A stretch of 64,000 bases of DNA, taken from Rhizobiales bacterium CCH3-A5. Its GTDB lineage: Bacteria > Pseudomonadota > Alphaproteobacteria > Rhizobiales > Beijerinckiaceae. Below the pieces are notes generated by a model that was given only the letters and a program-made list of their open reading frames with translations, did no database searches and was not told the DNA's origin. Below, piece by piece: positions 16,751 through 26,721 of this stretch. The stretch spans positions 30,264 through 94,263 of the forward strand of contig LSIB01000154.1 of the NCBI GenBank assembly GCA_001556025.1, in the 5' to 3' direction. Positions within the stretch are counted from its first letter, which is position 1; each line of letters starts with the position of its first letter. The position numbers and the translations under genes are program-made.

Positions 16751-18112
16751 ATGTTCGACAAGATCCTGATCGCCAATCGCGGCGAGATCGCGCTGAGGGT
16801 GCTGCGCGCCGCCAAGGAGTTGGGCATCGCGACAGTCGCGGTGCATTCCACCGCCGACGCCAACGCCATGCATGTGCGCCTCGCCGACGAGAGCGTCTGC
16901 ATCGGGCCTCCCAGCGCCCGCGAGAGCTATCTCAACATTCCCGCCCTGATCGCCGCCTGCGAGATCACCGGGGCGGACGCGGTCCATCCCGGCTACGGCT
17001 TCCTCTCCGAAAACGCCCGCTTCGCGGAGATTCTGGAGCGGCACAATATCGCCTTCATCGGCCCCAAGGCCGAGCATATCCGCTCGATGGGCGACAAGAT
17101 CGAGGCCAAACGCACCGCCAAGGCGCTCGGCATCCCCTGCGTCCCGGGCTCGGAAGGCGGCGTCACAGACGACGCCGAGGCGCTGCGCATCTGCGCCGAA
17201 ATCGGCCTGCCGGTCATCATCAAGGCGGCGTCGGGCGGCGGCGGCAAGGGCATGAAGGTCGTCCGATCCGAGGACGAACTGTCGGTCGCGCTCTCCACCG
17301 CGCGCACCGAGGCCAAGGCCAATTTCGGCGACGACGCGGTCTATATCGAGAAGTATCTCGAAAAGCCGCGCCATATCGAGATCCAGATCCTGGGCGACGG
17401 CAAGGGCCGGGCCATCCATCTCGGCGAGCGCGACTGCTCGCTGCAGCGGCGCCACCAGAAGGTCTGGGAAGAAGGACCCTCGCCCGCGCTGAACGCCGGC
17501 GAGCGCGACAAGATCGGCACGATCTGCGCGCAGGCGATGGCCAAGCTCGGTTATCTCGGCGCCGGCACGATCGAGTTTCTCTACGAGGATGGCGAGTTCT
17601 ACTTCATCGAGATGAACACCCGCATCCAGGTCGAGCATCCGGTGACCGAGATGATCACCGGGATCGACCTCGTCAACGAGCAGATCAGGATCGCGGCGGG
17701 CGCGGCCCTCTCGATCGAGCAGAAGGACGTGATCATCGAGGGCCACGCCATCGAATGCCGCGTCAACGCCGAGCATCATGCCACCTTCCGCCCTTCGCCG
17801 GGCAGGATCGCCTCGTTCCATACGCCCGGCGGCCTCGGCGTGCGCGTCGATTCGGCCGCCTATCAGGGCTACGTCATCCCGCCGCATTACGATTCGCTGG
17901 TCGGCAAGCTGATCGTGCATGGCCGCAACCGGGCCGAATGCCTGATGCGCCTGCGCCGCTCGCTCGACGAGTTCGTGGTCGACGGCGTCGACACCACGCT
18001 GCCGCTGTTTCGGACGCTGGTGCGCAACCAGGACATCCTCAACGGCGACTACAACATCCACTGGCTGGAGAAGTTCTTGGCCGCCGGCGGGATGGGTTCA
18101 GAGAGCATCTGA
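16751..18112 (+). CDS. accC: Acetyl-CoA carboxylase, biotin carboxylase subunit
   Basis: This ATP-grasp enzyme (453 residues) carboxylates the biotin on AccB using bicarbonate and ATP. The N-terminus [17 protein letters not shown], the glycine-rich ATP loop [12 protein letters not shown], the [13 protein letters not shown] segment and the [15 protein letters not shown] active-site region are all intact. A GTG at 16724 is in frame and overlaps the accB stop, but ATG 16751 gives the conserved N-terminus. The gene is followed by a palindromic repeat, then aat. Confidence 0.97.
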   Translation: MFDKILIANRGEIALRVLRAAKELGIATVAVHSTADANAMHVRLADESVCIGPPSARESYLNIPALIAACEITGADAVHPGYGFLSENARFAEILERHNIAFIGPKAEHIRSMGDKIEAKRTAKALGIPCVPGSEGGVTDDAEALRICAEIGLPVIIKAASGGGGKGMKVVRSEDELSVALSTARTEAKANFGDDAVYIEKYLEKPRHIEIQILGDGKGRAIHLGERDCSLQRRHQKVWEEGPSPALNAGERDKIGTICAQAMAKLGYLGAGTIEFLYEDGEFYFIEMNTRIQVEHPVTEMITGIDLVNEQIRIAAGAALSIEQKDVIIEGHAIECRVNAEHHATFRPSPGRIASFHTPGGLGVRVDSAAYQGYVIPPHYDSLVGKLIVHGRNRAECLMRLRRSLDEFVVDGVDTTLPLFRTLVRNQDILNGDYNIHWLEKFLAAGGMGSESI

Positions 18113-18119
18113 AACCCGT

Positions 18120-18230
18120 CCGTCATCCCGGGCGCAGCGAAGCAGAGCTCCGGGATCCATCCTGGGGCGCCGTCGTGCCCTAGGATGGATCCCGGATCGG
18201 CGCGGCTGCGCCGCTTGTCGGGGATGACGG
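18120..18230. repeat. Palindromic intergenic repeat (CGTCATCCCGG type)
   Basis: Outer arms CCGTCATCCCG and CGGGGATGACGG face each other. Inside, CGGGATCCATCCT at about 18153-18165 pairs with AGGATGGATCCCGG at about 18182-18195. A long cruciform or RNA hairpin of more than 100 bases can form between accC and aat. It is of the same general class as other dispersed elements in the window but with a different sequence. Confidence 0.85.
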
Positions 18231-18284
18231 CGAGGTTGTGACAAGGCGTTTGACTCTCTCCCCCCGTCGCGCTCCCCTGCCCGC

Positions 18285-18965
18285 ATGAAGGCCCGCTCCG
18301 TCCCCGTCCGCTCGCCGATGATCACGCCGCAGGTGATGCTGCGGGCCTACGCGGCCGGCATCTTCCCGATGGCCGAGAGCGCCGACGATCCGGGCCTGTT
18401 CTGGGTCGAGCCGGAATTGCGCGGCGTCATCCCGCTGGAACGGTTCCACCTGCCCTCGCGGCTGGCGCGGACGGTGCGATCAGACCGTTTCGAGATCAGG
18501 GTCGACAGCGAGTTCGAGCATGTGATCGCGGCTTGCGCCGAGGCCAAGGCCGACCGGCCGGAGACCTGGATCAACGCCCGGATCCGCGAAATCTTCGGCG
18601 AACTGTTCCGGCTCGGCCATGTCCATACCGTCGAGTGCTGGCGCGACCACCGCCTCGTCGGCGGGCTCTACGGGCTGGCGCTGGGAGGGGCCTTCTTCGG
18701 CGAGTCCATGTTCCACCGCGAGACCGACGCCTCGAAGGTCGCGCTGGTCCATCTCGTGGCGCGGCTCAGGCGCGGCGGCTTCTGCCTGCTCGATGCGCAG
18801 TTCCAGACCGGCCATCTCGCGCAGTTCGGCACCATGGAGGTGCCGCGTCTGGCGTATCAGACGCTGCTGGAAGCGGCCGTGGCGCGACCGGGCGAGTGGT
18901 GGTGCTGGCCGCGCGGCACGATCGCGACCGGCGCGCAGGCGCTCGCCGAACTGACCGGCGGCTGA
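18285..18965 (+). CDS. aat: Leucyl/phenylalanyl-tRNA--protein transferase
   Basis: A 226-residue enzyme that adds Leu or Phe from aminoacyl-tRNA to proteins with N-terminal Arg or Lys, marking them for ClpAP under the N-end rule. The signature [13 protein letters not shown] near the start, [19 protein letters not shown], and [18 protein letters not shown] are characteristic. The start could be ATG 18285 or ATG 18318; neither has a clear ribosome site and both retain the family core. It converges with the DUF2155 gene, whose stop lies 9 bases away. Confidence 0.95.
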   Translation: MKARSVPVRSPMITPQVMLRAYAAGIFPMAESADDPGLFWVEPELRGVIPLERFHLPSRLARTVRSDRFEIRVDSEFEHVIAACAEAKADRPETWINARIREIFGELFRLGHVHTVECWRDHRLVGGLYGLALGGAFFGESMFHRETDASKVALVHLVARLRRGGFCLLDAQFQTGHLAQFGTMEVPRLAYQTLLEAAVARPGEWWCWPRGTIATGAQALAELTGG

Positions 18966-18974
18966 CCGAGTCGC

Positions 18975-19598
18975 TCAGTTGCCGCCGGTCGGGTCGCGCC
19001 CGCCGCCGGGCGGGTTGGTCGGGAAGAAGCGCTGGCTCGGCGCCTGACGTGGCGCGACCGGCACGCCCTGCTGCGGCAGCACGTCGATGCGCCCGCCGGG
19101 CGCGAGCGGGGCCGGCGGCGGCTGGTTGACGTCACGCGCCGGCGTCGTGCGCGGCCGACGCGGCTCCTCTGGGACCGGGGCCTCGGGCTCCTTGGGATCG
19201 ACAACGAGCTCGGTGCCGCCTTTGCAGTCGGTCAGCCAGACATCGTAGATCGCGTGCTCGACGCCGTGCAGTCCGGGGCTGGCGGCATACATCCAGCCCG
19301 TGAAGATGCGCCGGTACTCGTTCGAGAACGTCACCTCGTCGACCTCGGTGAAGCTCGTGGTCTGTGGCGCCTCGGTCGGCGGCCGCGTCCAGCAGACGCG
19401 CGGCGTCAACTGCAGCGCGCCGAACTGCACCGTCTCGTCGACCGCGACCTCGAAGGAGATGATCCGCCCGGTGATCTTGTCGAGACCGGCGAAGACGGCG
19501 GTGGGATTGCGGATGCGGTCGGCGGCAGCCGGGCCGGCAAGCGCCAGCGTAGCCAGGGCCGCCGAGGTCAAGACGAGATATCTGCGGTGGAGCGGCAT
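18975..19598 (-). CDS. DUF2155 domain-containing exported protein
   Basis: A 207-residue protein of the DUF2155 family, which is found in alphaproteobacteria and has no defined function. A signal peptide ends near GPAAA. The conserved domain (about 28-125) includes ATFAGLDKITG-like and FGALQLTPRVCWTRPP segments, then FSNEYRRIFTGWMYAASPGLHGVEHAIYDVWL. The C-terminal 75 residues are a Pro/Arg-rich tail. The gene lies downstream of the NDUFA12-family gene on the same strand; these two genes commonly occur together with aat and accBC. Confidence 0.88.
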   Translation of the reverse strand: MPLHRRYLVLTSAALATLALAGPAAADRIRNPTAVFAGLDKITGRIISFEVAVDETVQFGALQLTPRVCWTRPPTEAPQTTSFTEVDEVTFSNEYRRIFTGWMYAASPGLHGVEHAIYDVWLTDCKGGTELVVDPKEPEAPVPEEPRRPRTTPARDVNQPPPAPLAPGGRIDVLPQQGVPVAPRQAPSQRFFPTNPPGGGRDPTGGN

Positions 19599-19717
19599 GC
19601 GAGCTTGCGATTCGTTTCGGCAGTCAGGAATCGTTCAGCGGCGACGCCGCGACGCCAGCGCAGTAACACGCCAATCGCAGCGGAAAAAGGGCGATGGAGA
19701 TCGCTAACGCGGTGCGT

Positions 19718-20128
19718 TTACCGCCCCGGCGTCCAGGCCTCGTAATCGCCCGTCGCGGCCGGGCGCTCGCCCTGCGCCAAGGTCGAGCCCTGCGGCCGAT
19801 AGGCCAGCGCCGTGCCGGTCCAGTTCTGCTGGTGCGGCTGTTGCCAGTCGCGCGGCTGGTAACGCTCCTCGGAGGGGGCGATGTCGACGGTGTGGTGCAG
19901 CCAGCCGTTCCAGCCGGGCGGCACTTTCGAGGCTTCCGCCTCGCCATTATAGACGACCCAGCGGCGCTGGATGCCGAGCGCCTTGTCCTTCTCGCCGCCT
20001 CTGGTGCGGTAGTAGACGTTGCCGAACTCGTCCTCGCCGACGCGCTCGCCCTTGCGCCAGGTGTGGAAGCGCGTGCCGATGGTCTGGCCGTTCCACCAGG
20101 TGAATATCTGCAGCAGGGTCTGCTTCAT
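19718..20128 (-). CDS. NDUFA12-family NADH:ubiquinone oxidoreductase subunit
   Basis: A 136-residue homologue of the mitochondrial complex I accessory subunit NDUFA12 (B17.2). Family features are the start MKQTLLQIFTWWNGQT, the GTRFHTWRKGERVGEDEFGN segment, YYRTR, RRWVVYNG, and the PPGWNGWLHH motif. In alphaproteobacteria this small peripheral subunit binds the matrix-side arm of complex I. ATG 20128 gives the conserved N-terminus; an in-frame extension upstream is not supported. The gene is away from any nuo operon and is followed by the DUF2155 gene. Confidence 0.93.
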   Translation of the reverse strand: MKQTLLQIFTWWNGQTIGTRFHTWRKGERVGEDEFGNVYYRTRGGEKDKALGIQRRWVVYNGEAEASKVPPGWNGWLHHTVDIAPSEERYQPRDWQQPHQQNWTGTALAYRPQGSTLAQGERPAATGDYEAWTPGR

Positions 20129-20195
20129 CGCTCTCGTCCGTGCCGGTCGGGCTTGCGCCCGATCTATCGCTTCGGAACGCCCGCTGTCCAGTCTG

Positions 20196-20681
20196 CTAGG
20201 ACGCCATGGCCCTGAAAGTCTGCTGCGCGCCGCGCGGCGCGCAGCGCCTGAGCGAGAGGATGTCGAGCACCTCGGCCGGGGCCGCCCTGAGCTGGCGGGT
20301 CTTCCTATCCCTGAAAATGATGTTGCTCGAACTGAGGATGTCGCCATTTGCGATCAGCGTCGCCAGAATCTCGAAGTTTCGCGGATCGTCGATATCTCGC
20401 GGCTTGCGCGGATCGGGCGCTCCCGCCATCAGCCTGACCGATGCGCTGAGTTCCATGACCACATGGGCGGTGGAGCCGGACACTGTCTTGCTCGCGAAGG
20501 ACAGACCGTTCACCGGCATTCCGGGCGCCGAGATGCCGCTCTTGCCGATCGTGATGCGGGGTCCCGAGCACCCCATCCTGCGGGGTGACCACTCCCCGGC
20601 GAAGGCCGGGGCGAGCGGCTCGTGATCCGTGCAGCCGGCAACGGACAGGAGGACGATGGCGAGGCACGGACTTAGTCTCAT
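20196..20681 (-). CDS. Small hypothetical lipoprotein
   Basis: A 161-residue predicted lipoprotein. The start MRLSPCLAIVLLSVAGC gives a signal peptide with lipobox LSVAGC, so the lipid-modified residue should be Cys17. The rest is a compact domain with several predicted strands (PRITIGKSGI, VVMELSASVRL, ATLIANGDILSSSN). No family is recognised. An ATG at 20720 is in frame but would place the signal peptide internally. It is upstream of and co-directional with the NDUFA12-family gene, about 67 bases away. Confidence 0.7.
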   Translation of the reverse strand: MRLSPCLAIVLLSVAGCTDHEPLAPAFAGEWSPRRMGCSGPRITIGKSGISAPGMPVNGLSFASKTVSGSTAHVVMELSASVRLMAGAPDPRKPRDIDDPRNFEILATLIANGDILSSSNIIFRDRKTRQLRAAPAEVLDILSLRRCAPRGAQQTFRAMAS

Positions 20682-21433
20682 CGAAATCCCGGCTTTTGCG
20701 ATATCGCGCGGCCACCTCACCGTCCTGGTCGCGACGCTATCGCTATCACGCGGGCCTTAACCCGCGATTGTGCAAGCCCGCGCATTTGCGCCGTCGCCAT
20801 CAACGCTTTCGCCACGATTCGGCCGCGATTCGGAAACGCGCCGAAATCGCCGCCGAACGGACCAACACCGCACGCTTTCAGCCACTTGCCCGCTGCGGCG
20901 CAGACTCCGCTTGCACGACATGCCGCTAGGTCGCCCGCCTTGACTGTGCGGAAACCATGGTTGCTGACATTTTTGCCACTTTCCTTGCACCGGCCCTGTG
21001 GCACGCTCGTCAGCGATCGGGATTCCTCGCGCGATTCCCAAGGCTTAGCGGAGGCCTTGAAACTTATCCCCACTACTCACACATCCCTACCAGATGTCGT
21101 GTCCACAGCTATCAGCGCGCACTAATCCTTGACGTCGCGACCCATTCGGGACTAGTTTTTGTCAATCGCGTGACGGCTGGCGGCGACGCCCAATCGACAC
21201 CCGCGTGAGAGTTTCCGTAAGGGGTCGAGGCCATCACCGCAGCACGCCGGCAACGGCGGCGGCGAGCGATCGTCTGCGGACCTTTGCGGCCGCAACCGGA
21301 CGAAGCGAGGCGGGTGACAACGCCGAGACGTCCAAGGGGCATCAAACCGAGTTGGGCTGACATCAGGAGCCGGTGAGCAACCGGTCGCGCGAGGCATATC
21401 ATGCCCGCGGCACAGGATTGAGGGCAGACGATC
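20682..21433. other. Control region upstream of nrdJ
   Basis: Roughly 750 bases without a supported gene. It includes a short hairpin (CGCGGG-ccttaa-CCCGCG, 20749-20766), an AT-richer promoter-like stretch at 21060-21165 with possible NrdR boxes, and a G/C-rich leader to 21433. No recognisable cobalamin riboswitch core was found, although nrdJ needs adenosylcobalamin. Confidence 0.55.
21087..21134 (+). promoter_or_regulatory. Candidate NrdR boxes and promoter for nrdJ
   Basis: Two degenerate matches to the NrdR consensus (ACACwATATwGTGT type) are CTACCAGATGTCGTGT at 21087-21102 and GCACTAATCCTTGACG at 21119-21134. They start 32 bases apart, close to three helical turns as in known tandem NrdR boxes. 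The second overlaps a -35-like TTGACG. NrdR represses ribonucleotide reductase genes when dATP is high. The match is weak. Confidence 0.3.
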
Positions 21434-24400
21434 ATGCGCATCGAGCGCCGCTACACCACCGCCGGCCAGTCGCCTTATGCTGCGATTCCGTTCCGCTCAG
21501 CCGTCAGCGAGATCCGCAACCCGGACGGCTCGATCGTGTTCCGGCTGGAAGGCATCGAGGTGCCGCAGGCCTGGTCGCAGGTCGCCAGCGACGTGCTCGC
21601 GCAAAAGTATTTCCGCAAGGCCGGCGTCCCTGCAGCGCTCAAGAAGGTCGAGGAGAACGACGTTCCTTCGTTCCTGTGGCGCTGCGTGCCCGACGAGGCG
21701 GCGTTGGCCGCCCTGCCCGAGAAGGAGCGCTACGGCTCCGAAATCTCCTCCAAGCAGGTGTTCGACCGGCTCGCCGGCTGCTGGACCTATTGGGGCTGGA
21801 AGGGCGGCTATTTCTCCTCCGAGGAGGATGCGCAGGCCTTCCATGACGAGTTGCGCTTCATGCTCGCCATGCAGATGGTCGCGCCGAACTCGCCGCAATG
21901 GTTCAACACCGGCCTGCACTGGGCCTATGGCATCGACGGGCCGAGCCAGGGCCATTTCTACGTCGACTTCAAGACCGGCAAGCTGGTCAAGTCGAAGTCG
22001 AGCTACGAGCATCCGCAGCCCCATGCCTGCTTCATCCAGGGCGTGCAGGACGACCTCGTCAACGAGGGCGGCATCATGGACCTCTGGGTCCGCGAGGCGC
22101 GCCTGTTCAAATACGGCTCCGGAACCGGCTCGAACTTCTCGATGCTGCGCGGCGAAGGCGAAAAGCTCGCCGGCGGCGGCCGTTCGTCGGGCCTGATGTC
22201 CTTTCTCAAGATCGGCGACCGGGCGGCGGGCGCGATCAAGTCGGGCGGCACGACGCGCCGCGCCGCCAAGATGGTCGTGGTCGACGTCGATCATCCCGAC
22301 ATCGAGACCTATATCGACTGGAAGGTGCGCGAGGAGCAGAAGGTCGCGGCTCTCGTCACCGGCTCCAAGGTCGTCCAGAAGCACATGAAGGCCGTGATGA
22401 AGGCCTGCGTGAACTGCGAGGGTGAAGGCGACGCCTGCTTCGACCCCGAGAAGAACCCGGCCCTGAAGCGCGAGGTCAAGCTCGCCCGCAAGGCGCTGGT
22501 GCCCGACAACTACATCAAGCGCGTGATGCAGTTCGCCAAACAGGGCTACACCGAGATCAAGTTCGACACCTACGACACCGACTGGGATTCGGAGGCCTAT
22601 CTCACCGTCTCCGGCCAGAACTCGAACAACTCGGTCTCGCTGACCGACGATTTCCTGCGCGCCGTGGAGACGGATGGCGACTGGAATCTCGTCGGCCGCA
22701 CCACCGGCAAGGTGACGAAGACCCTGAAGGCCCGCGACCTGTGGGAGAAGATCGGCTACGCCGCCTGGGCTTCGGCCGATCCCGGCCTGCACTTCAACAC
22801 CACGATGAACGACTGGCACACCTGCAAGGCCTCGGGGCGCATCCGCGCGTCGAACCCCTGCTCGGAGTACATGTTCCTCGACGACACCGCCTGCAACCTG
22901 GCCTCGGCCAACCTGCTGCAGTTCTACGACCGCGAGGCAAAAGCCTTCGACGTCGCCGCTTACGAGCATCTCTGCCGGCTCTGGACCGTCGTGCTCGAGA
23001 TCTCGGTCACGATGGCGCAGTTCCCGAGCCGCGAGATCGCCGAGCTTTCCTACGAGTACCGCACGCTCGGCCTCGGCTATGCCAATATCGGCGGCCTGCT
23101 GATGACCATGGGTCTCGGCTATGATTCCGACGAGGGCCGCGCTCTGGCCGGCGCGCTGACCGCCGTCATGACCGGCGTGTCCTATGCCACCTCGGCCGAG
23201 ATGGCGGGCGAACTCGGCCCCTTCCCCGGCTACAAGAAGAACGCTGCGCATATGCTGCGCGTCATCCGCAACCACCGCGTCGCCGCGCATGGCATGGCGA
23301 CCGGCTATGAGGGGCTGGAAGTCACCCCCGTCCCGCTCGACCACGGCACGCTCGCCCGCCTCGGCGGCTCCAGCGCCCTTCTCTCCGAGCGCGCCAAGGC
23401 GACCTGGGACCAGGCGCTGGCGCTCGGCGAGACGCATGGCTACCGCAACGCCCAGGCGACCGTGATCGCGCCCACCGGTACGATCGGCCTCGTGATGGAT
23501 TGCGACACCACCGGCATCGAGCCCGATTTCGCGCTGGTCAAGTTCAAGAAGCTCGCCGGCGGCGGCTACTTCAAGATCATCAACGGCGCGGTGCCCGACG
23601 CGCTGCGCGCGCTCGGCTATCGCGAGAGCGACATCGCCGAGATCGAGGCCTATGCGGTCGGCCACGGCTCGATGGCGCAGGCGCCGGGCGTCAACCACGG
23701 CAGCCTGCGCGCCAAGGGTTTTCCGCAGGACAAGATCGACGCGGTCGAGAAGGATCTGAAAGCCGCCTTCGACATCAAGTTCGTCTTCAACAAATGGACG
23801 CTCGGCGAGGACTTTCTGGTCAACACGCTGAAGGTCCCGGCCGAGAAGCTCGCCGATCCGACCTTCGAGCTCCTGCCCTTCCTCGGCTTCTCCAAGGCCG
23901 AGATCGAGGCCGCCAATGTTCATGTCTGCGGGGCGATGACGCTGGAAGGCGCGCCACATCTTAGGCCGGAGCACTACAACGTCTTCGACTGCGCCAATCC
24001 CTGCGGGCGCATCGGCAAGCGCTATCTCTCCGTCGAGAGCCATATCCGCATGATGGCGGCCGCCCAGCCCTTCATCTCGGGCGCGATCTCGAAGACCATC
24101 AACATGCCCAACGACGCCACGGTCGAGGACTGCAAGAGCGCCTATATGCTCTCCTGGAAGCTGGCGCTGAAGGCCAACGCGCTCTACCGCGACGGCTCGA
24201 AGCTCTCCCAGCCGCTGAACTCGGCCCTCATCAGCGACGAGGACGAGGAGGACGACGCGCTCGAGGCTCACGCCCAGATGCCGATGGCGGCGCGCACCAC
24301 GCAACTCACCGAAAAGATCGTCGAACGCATCGTCGAAAAGGTGGTGCGCGAGCGCGAGAAGCTGCCGAGCCGGCGCACCGGCTACATCCAGAAGGCGGTG

Positions 24401-25153
24401 GTCGGCGGCCACAAGGTCTATGTCCATACCGGCGAATATGCCGATGGCCGCCTCGGCGAGATCTTCATCGACATGCACAAGGAGGGCGCGGCCTTCCGGG
24501 CGATGATGAACAACTTCGCCATCGCGGTGTCGCTCGGCCTGCAATATGGCGTGCCGCTGGAGGAATATGTCGAGGCCTTCACCTTCACGCGCTTCGAGCC
24601 CTCGGGCTTCGTGCAGGGCAACCAGTCGATCAAGAACGCGACCTCGATCCTCGACTATGTCTTCCGCGAACTGGCGATCTCCTATCTCGGCCGGCACGAG
24701 CTCGCCCATGTCGACCCGAGCGAGATCGGCCATGACGTGATCGGCGGTGGCGTCGACCAGGACAAGGGGCCGGCGGTCGCGACGCCGATCACCAGCTCGC
24801 CGCTCGCATCGACGGGTTTCCGCCGCGGCAAGCCGATGAACTTCCACGCCATCCAGGGCGGGGCGGGGCTGGCGGTCGAGCCGGTCGCGCGCGGCGGCTC
24901 CAACGTCACGGCGCTTTCGACCATCGGCGCGACCGCGCTGAAGGAGGAGCCGGAGGCCTATGGCGAGGCGCAGATGGCCAAACTCGGCTTCGCCGCGCCT
25001 GCCGCCCAGCCGAGCGCGTCGGAGCGCCGGGCGGAGGCGATCATGAAGGGCTATGTCGGGGATTCCTGCGGCGAATGCGGCAACTTCACGCTGGTTCGGA
25101 ACGGCACGTGTTTGAAGTGCAATACGTGCGGGAGCACGACGGGGTGTTCGTAG
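21434..25153 (+). CDS. nrdJ: Adenosylcobalamin-dependent (class II) ribonucleotide reductase
   Basis: This 1239-residue enzyme reduces ribonucleotides to deoxyribonucleotides using adenosylcobalamin as the radical source, and so works with or without oxygen. Key class I/II motifs are NPCSEY at about 474-479, [12 protein letters not shown] next to it, and [20 protein letters not shown] from about 680. The C-terminus carries a cysteine cluster (CGECG, then [13 protein letters not shown]) that serves in zinc binding and redox relay. The length matches the long alphaproteobacterial form. The gene is monocistronic between a 750-base leader region and a clear terminator. Confidence 0.97.
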   Translation: MRIERRYTTAGQSPYAAIPFRSAVSEIRNPDGSIVFRLEGIEVPQAWSQVASDVLAQKYFRKAGVPAALKKVEENDVPSFLWRCVPDEAALAALPEKERYGSEISSKQVFDRLAGCWTYWGWKGGYFSSEEDAQAFHDELRFMLAMQMVAPNSPQWFNTGLHWAYGIDGPSQGHFYVDFKTGKLVKSKSSYEHPQPHACFIQGVQDDLVNEGGIMDLWVREARLFKYGSGTGSNFSMLRGEGEKLAGGGRSSGLMSFLKIGDRAAGAIKSGGTTRRAAKMVVVDVDHPDIETYIDWKVREEQKVAALVTGSKVVQKHMKAVMKACVNCEGEGDACFDPEKNPALKREVKLARKALVPDNYIKRVMQFAKQGYTEIKFDTYDTDWDSEAYLTVSGQNSNNSVSLTDDFLRAVETDGDWNLVGRTTGKVTKTLKARDLWEKIGYAAWASADPGLHFNTTMNDWHTCKASGRIRASNPCSEYMFLDDTACNLASANLLQFYDREAKAFDVAAYEHLCRLWTVVLEISVTMAQFPSREIAELSYEYRTLGLGYANIGGLLMTMGLGYDSDEGRALAGALTAVMTGVSYATSAEMAGELGPFPGYKKNAAHMLRVIRNHRVAAHGMATGYEGLEVTPVPLDHGTLARLGGSSALLSERAKATWDQALALGETHGYRNAQATVIAPTGTIGLVMDCDTTGIEPDFALVKFKKLAGGGYFKIINGAVPDALRALGYRESDIAEIEAYAVGHGSMAQAPGVNHGSLRAKGFPQDKIDAVEKDLKAAFDIKFVFNKWTLGEDFLVNTLKVPAEKLADPTFELLPFLGFSKAEIEAANVHVCGAMTLEGAPHLRPEHYNVFDCANPCGRIGKRYLSVESHIRMMAAAQPFISGAISKTINMPNDATVEDCKSAYMLSWKLALKANALYRDGSKLSQPLNSALISDEDEEDDALEAHAQMPMAARTTQLTEKIVERIVEKVVREREKLPSRRTGYIQKAVVGGHKVYVHTGEYADGRLGEIFIDMHKEGAAFRAMMNNFAIAVSLGLQYGVPLEEYVEAFTFTRFEPSGFVQGNQSIKNATSILDYVFRELAISYLGRHELAHVDPSEIGHDVIGGGVDQDKGPAVATPITSSPLASTGFRRGKPMNFHAIQGGAGLAVEPVARGGSNVTALSTIGATALKEEPEAYGEAQMAKLGFAAPAAQPSASERRAEAIMKGYVGDSCGECGNFTLVRNGTCLKCNTCGSTTGCS

Positions 25154-25188
25154 GGCCCGCGCTCTAATCAATGCCTGAAAACGAAAAA

Positions 25189-25212
25189 GCCGGGCTTCCG
25201 CCCGGCTTTTTT
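25189..25212 (+). terminator. Rho-independent terminator of nrdJ
   Basis: Stem GCCGGGC (25189-25195), loop TTCC and GCCCGGC (25200-25206) are followed by six T. The stem is preceded by AAAAA, so it could also work on the opposite strand for the small gene at 25293-25574. Confidence 0.93.
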
Positions 25213-25292
25213 ACGGATCCTGTCTGCGATGATCGATCTTTGCGTGGAACAGATGCAAGCTGCGTTTGCTTTGCGTAGAGGTCGGTTCGGCG

Positions 25293-25574
25293 CTAATTAC
25301 GTGTAATGAATATTGCGGCTCCAACAACGGCCCCGAGCCACAGGAACTGTCCGACCGCAATCGCAATCCAGAATGAAACGACCGGTTGCTTTCCCTGATA
25401 CCAGACTGGCTTCGCAGATTTTTGACTACCGTATCCAAACTCGGCCACATCCAAGCGACCGAACGACAAGGTTTGTATCGCTGCTCGTCCTGTAAAATAG
25501 CCGATCCACCGGGTCATCGCGAACCAGACGAGACGGACCAAGAAAGCTATCGCCGCTTCAACCAAACTGAACAT
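25293..25574 (-). CDS. Small hypothetical membrane protein
   Basis: About 93 residues, starting MFSLVEAAIAFLVRLVWFAM. Two hydrophobic segments are visible: the first 25 residues or so, and a C-terminal helix around FWIAIAVGQFLWLGAVVGAAIF. Between them is a polar stretch with FGYGSQKSAKPVW. No family is recognised. The G+C content is somewhat lower than that of neighbours. A TTG start at 25595 is an alternative; neither start has an ideal ribosome site. It faces the nrdJ terminator. Confidence 0.5.
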   Translation of the reverse strand: MFSLVEAAIAFLVRLVWFAMTRWIGYFTGRAAIQTLSFGRLDVAEFGYGSQKSAKPVWYQGKQPVVSFWIAIAVGQFLWLGAVVGAAIFITRN

Positions 25575-25689
25575 CCTCGCGTTGTGGCAGCGCAAATATA
25601 GCTCTGTTGCGCCTACGTATTTGTAAAGCCGATATCATCAATGTGTCGGAAGCGGGCTTCGAATAATCATCCCGTCGAGACCTGGTCAA

Positions 25690-25724
25690 AACGTGGACGG
25701 CCGGGACAAGCCCGACCATGACGG
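25690..25724. repeat. Half copy of the CGTCATGGTCGGGC repeat (family 2)
   Basis: ACGTGGACGGCCGGGACAAG and the following CCCGACCATGACGG match one arm of the elements at 39135-39230 and 48782-48875 in reverse orientation. The partner arm is missing. It lies 14 bases before a family 1 composite repeat. Confidence 0.75.
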
Positions 25725-25738
25725 AAGAGGCGCTGGAA

Positions 25739-25883
25739 GAACCCCTCTCCTGTAAGGAGAGGGGCAGGGGTGAGGTGACGGCCGCTGGACCAGCGGAGCG
25801 CCAACCTTGCCGCTGCCGACGAGCGCTCTATCCGGAAATGGCCTTCACCTCACCCTGCCCTCTCCTTACGAGAGAGGGTTCTC
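25739..25883. repeat. Composite palindromic repeat, family 1 copy B
   Basis: The left arm at 25739-25775 (CCCTCTCCTGTAAGGAGAGG) and the right arm at 25846-25883 (CACCTCACCCTGCCC, then CTCCTTACGAGAG) enclose a core with CGCTGGACCAGCGG. The right arm overlaps the last codons and stop (25866) of the DUF559 gene, which therefore ends inside the repeat. Confidence 0.85.
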
Positions 25884-26225
25884 CGTCGAGGTTCCCGCCG
25901 CCTCGCGGATGAAGGCGATGACGGCGTCCCGATCGTTGAGCACTGTCTCGTTGCAGAAGCGGATCACGACGAAGCCGTGGCGCTCGATTTCTTCCGTCCG
26001 CGCCGCATCATAGTCCCGCTCGCCATCGTGCTGCCGCCCGTCGAGCTCGACGACAAGCTTGTGCTGGAAGCAGAGGAAATCGACCGTATAGGAAAGCAGC
26101 GGCACCTGTCGGCGGAACTTCAGCCCATCGAGCCGGCCGCCGCGCAATAGGCCCCACAGGATGTCTTCCGGCTTCGTCGACTGCCGGCGCAGTTTGCGCG
26201 CGAAATCCTGCCGTTCCGTCGCCAT
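25866..26225 (-). CDS. DUF559 domain-containing endonuclease-like protein
   Basis: A 119-residue single-domain protein of the DUF559 group, which shares the restriction-endonuclease-like fold with Vsr mismatch nucleases. The start MATERQDFARKLRRQSTKPED and the core LDGLKFRRQVPLLSYTVDFLC, VVELDGRQHDGERDYDAARTEEIERHGF, VIRFCNETVL are family-typical. The acidic residues in YTVDF and ELDGRQH would bind metal. The final residues (about TENPLS) are encoded by a palindromic repeat, and another repeat arm lies upstream at 26251-26290. Its function as a nuclease is inferred from the fold; no partner gene is adjacent. Confidence 0.85.
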   Translation of the reverse strand: MATERQDFARKLRRQSTKPEDILWGLLRGGRLDGLKFRRQVPLLSYTVDFLCFQHKLVVELDGRQHDGERDYDAARTEEIERHGFVVIRFCNETVLNDRDAVIAFIREAAGTSTENPLS

Positions 26226-26250
26226 CGTGCCTCGCTGGTCGGAGGGCCGT

Positions 26251-26290
26251 CACCTCACCCCTGCCCCTCTCCTTACAGGAGAGGGGTTCC
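26251..26290. repeat. Single arm of palindromic repeat family 1 (copy C)
   Basis: CACCTCACCCCTGCCCC followed by CTCCTTACAGGAGAGGGGTT is nearly identical to the right arms at 2863-2901 and 52485-52513. It sits just upstream of the DUF559 gene start, so that gene is flanked by repeat arms in the same orientation. Confidence 0.85.
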
Positions 26291-26721
26291 CAGCGCTCTA
26301 TCCTCAAGAGGATGCAAAAAACCTCAATCCCCACCCCCACGAACCCATGCCATAACCACCTCGCTCCACCCGGCCAAGGGGGCTTCGCGAGGCATCGTGC
26401 GGCCGGGCGGAATGGCGGTGTTCATGGTGTCGGCTGTCGCGAGCAGGCACCATGGAGGCGTCTCTCGTCGTCCGCCGCGAACAGGCAGGGCGGGTCCTTC
26501 GCCGGACTCTCAAGCGACGAGGACACCAAAAGAGAACCGCGCGCGGGGCTCGGGCAGCGGCTGACGACGCTGTTCGACACTTTCGACTCGACTTCGACAT
26601 CGGCACGCAGCCGTCGACTGCGATGCCGCCCGAGACCCCGCGCATCCCCTTGGATTCGCAACTGGACTGCCGGAAACCCTCGCGGCGCTCAGCACCGGCG
26701 GGGTTTTCGGTGCGAGGCCCC
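26291..26721. other. Stretch without a supported gene
   Basis: About 430 bases follow the repeat arm. All reading frames here have shadow-like Arg/Ser/Ala composition and no recognisable domain, and no ribosome site leads a credible start. No RNA gene, terminator or promoter could be recognised with confidence. Confidence 0.4.

Noticed and set aside
20721..21433. Cobalamin riboswitch before nrdJ
   Set aside because: A stretch near 21361-21385 (ATCAGGAGCCGGTGAG) recalls a B12 box, but the conserved core with GCCACTG and the GGTGC/CCGC elements was not found, so no riboswitch is called.
21497..25171. Very long open frame on the minus strand across nrdJ
   Set aside because: It is a shadow frame of GC-rich coding DNA: Arg/Ala/Gly/Asp-rich, with no domain, and fully antisense to a certain gene.
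26304..26645. Possible small gene between repeat arm C and the 93-residue hypothetical gene
   Set aside because: Arg/Ser-rich product, no ribosome site and no family; frames on both strands are equally open.
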